From: Mycoplasma sp. CAG:877
GTDB lineage: Bacteria; Bacillota_I; Bacilli_A; RF39; UBA660
DNA length: 29,642 bases
Reading direction: 5' to 3'
NCBI GenBank assembly: GCA_000433455.1
Contig: HF992499.1
Span: 151,732 to 181,373 of the forward strand
The position numbers were made by a program, and so were the translations under genes. Within the stretch, counting starts at the first letter, position 1; each line of letters opens with the position of its first letter. Of this stretch, positions 28,892 to 29,642 are shown one piece after another. Under the pieces are notes generated by a model that ran no database searches, had not been told where the DNA came from, and worked only from the letters and a program-made list of their open reading frames with translations.

Positions 28892-29642
28892 CTACATAAC
28901 CATCGTATGTAAAATTCTATCAGTATTTTTAAAATTAAGTTTAGCAATCTCTTTTAATTTATCTTTTCCATATTTTTCAACGACTTCTTCTCCAATTGTA
29001 TCAACATCTTTTCCAGCCCCTTTAGGTAGAGGAATATGAATACTATCACATAACTTATCAAACTCTTTTAAGAAAATATATCTACTAATAATTGACCCGG
29101 CGGCAACTGCCAAATTCTTATCTTCTGCCTTTGTAATAAAAGTAATACCACGTTGAACCTCTTTAACATCACGTAAATATTCATAATATCTTGCTTCTCT
29201 AGCAAATTCATCTACAATAATATAGTCAACTTCAGGCTGTTCTTCTTGTATTAACTGATACAAAACCTTGTTATGCATAATAGCCTTAATCTTATTCATA
29301 TTAATCTCTTTTGTATACTTTTCATTATATTCTTTATTACTAAGGATAACACTACGATATTTAACTCTTTTTGCAATCTCTGGAGCAATCTTTAATATTT
29401 TAGAATCATCTATCTTTTTAGAATCTCCAACTCCTAAACTCTCTAAATAGGGAATATCTTCTTTTTTTACATAAGTTGCTGTAACAACGATAGGACCAAA
29501 ATAGTCCCCTGTACCAACTTCATCAGAGCCAACAGCATTAGTATTATAATATTTCTCATCGTTTTTTTTATTTTCTTCCTGTTTTTCCTTAGTATTTTCT
29601 AAAGCAACACCCCACATTGCTGCATCAACATCAGCACTCTTT
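28892..29642 (-). CDS. rnhC: ribonuclease HIII, 5' end outside the window
   Basis: RNase HIII cleaves RNA in RNA-DNA hybrids. The catalytic domain has GSDEVGTGDYFGP (acidic pair 32 and 33 counted from the Met at 29617), VDEFA (Asp136), KAEDKNLAVAAGSIISRY, LPKGAGK and KLNFKNTDRI, all typical of type HIII. The Met at 29617 is not a convincing start. The frame stays open to the edge (KSADVDAA just before it), and family proteins are about 300 residues with an N-terminal TBP-like substrate-binding domain that would end here. I therefore treat it as a gene whose first part lies beyond 29642. It is transcribed towards the methyltransferase gene. Confidence 0.93.
   Translation of the reverse strand, partial: KSADVDAAMWGVALENTKEKQEENKKNDEKYYNTNAVGSDEVGTGDYFGPIVVTATYVKKEDIPYLESLGVGDSKKIDDSKILKIAPEIAKRVKYRSVILSNKEYNEKYTKEINMNKIKAIMHNKVLYQLIQEEQPEVDYIIVDEFAREARYYEYLRDVKEVQRGITFITKAEDKNLAVAAGSIISRYIFLKEFDKLCDSIHIPLPKGAGKDVDTIGEEVVEKYGKDKLKEIAKLNFKNTDRILHTMVM

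Noticed and set aside
28269..29642. Reassignment of UGA to Trp, as in Mollicutes
   Set aside because: Across the window TGA serves as a stop (folA, ylbD, ylbF and the first kinase) and Trp is encoded by TGG.

Overview
The window is about 29.6 kb of very A+T-rich, densely coding DNA from a low-GC Gram-positive bacterium. The gene content (HrcA with CIRCE operators, RecD2, ParE/ParC, RNase HIII, the ylbD-ylbE-ylbF-rsmD block, MtaB) is that of the Bacilli. Very high A+T, Mollicute-like protein composition and standard UGA stops (several genes end in TGA, Trp is TGG) suggest a deep Bacilli lineage such as the RF39/Erysipelotrichia-like gut bacteria. That placement is an inference from gene style, not a phylogeny. 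No tRNA, rRNA, CRISPR array, IS element or prophage is visible.

Layout. 1-154 (minus): start of a SpoVB/MurJ-type flippase cut by the window edge. 344-1429: membrane-anchored Glu-rich protein. 1511-5950: promoter, small lipoprotein, mtaB, recD2, a 55-residue membrane peptide, terminator. 5979-6900: a second lipoprotein unit. 7010-12670: parE, parC and a putative zinc metalloprotease. 12702-14139: ylbD, ylbE, a short ylbF and rsmD. 14173-16274: a pseudopilin-like, glycine-rich, lectin-like surface protein. 16283-22930: a heat-shock operon with two CIRCE operators, hrcA-grpE-dnaK-[strong hairpin]-pepF-dnaJ. 23017-24418: thyA-folA. 24492-28259: two overlapping 7TM hybrid histidine kinases. 28269-29642 (minus): rnhC (5' end off the window) followed by a SAM methyltransferase.

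The most interesting system is the kinase pair at 24548-28227. Both proteins have the same architecture (7TM, DHp, HATPase, REC) and overlap by four bases, but their losses are complementary. The first keeps the phosphoacceptor His yet has lost the N-box Asn residues and the G1 motif. The second keeps the N-box, G1 and an intact receiver but has Ser in place of the phosphoacceptor His. They look like the two halves of an obligate heteromeric sensor kinase working in trans.

Other points of interest: a His/Cys-rich tail on GrpE; a peptidase gene placed between dnaK and dnaJ behind a long hairpin without a U-tract; the multi-domain surface protein; a metalloprotease gene attached to the topoisomerase IV operon; and intrinsic terminators that start inside or within a few bases of stop codons throughout the window.
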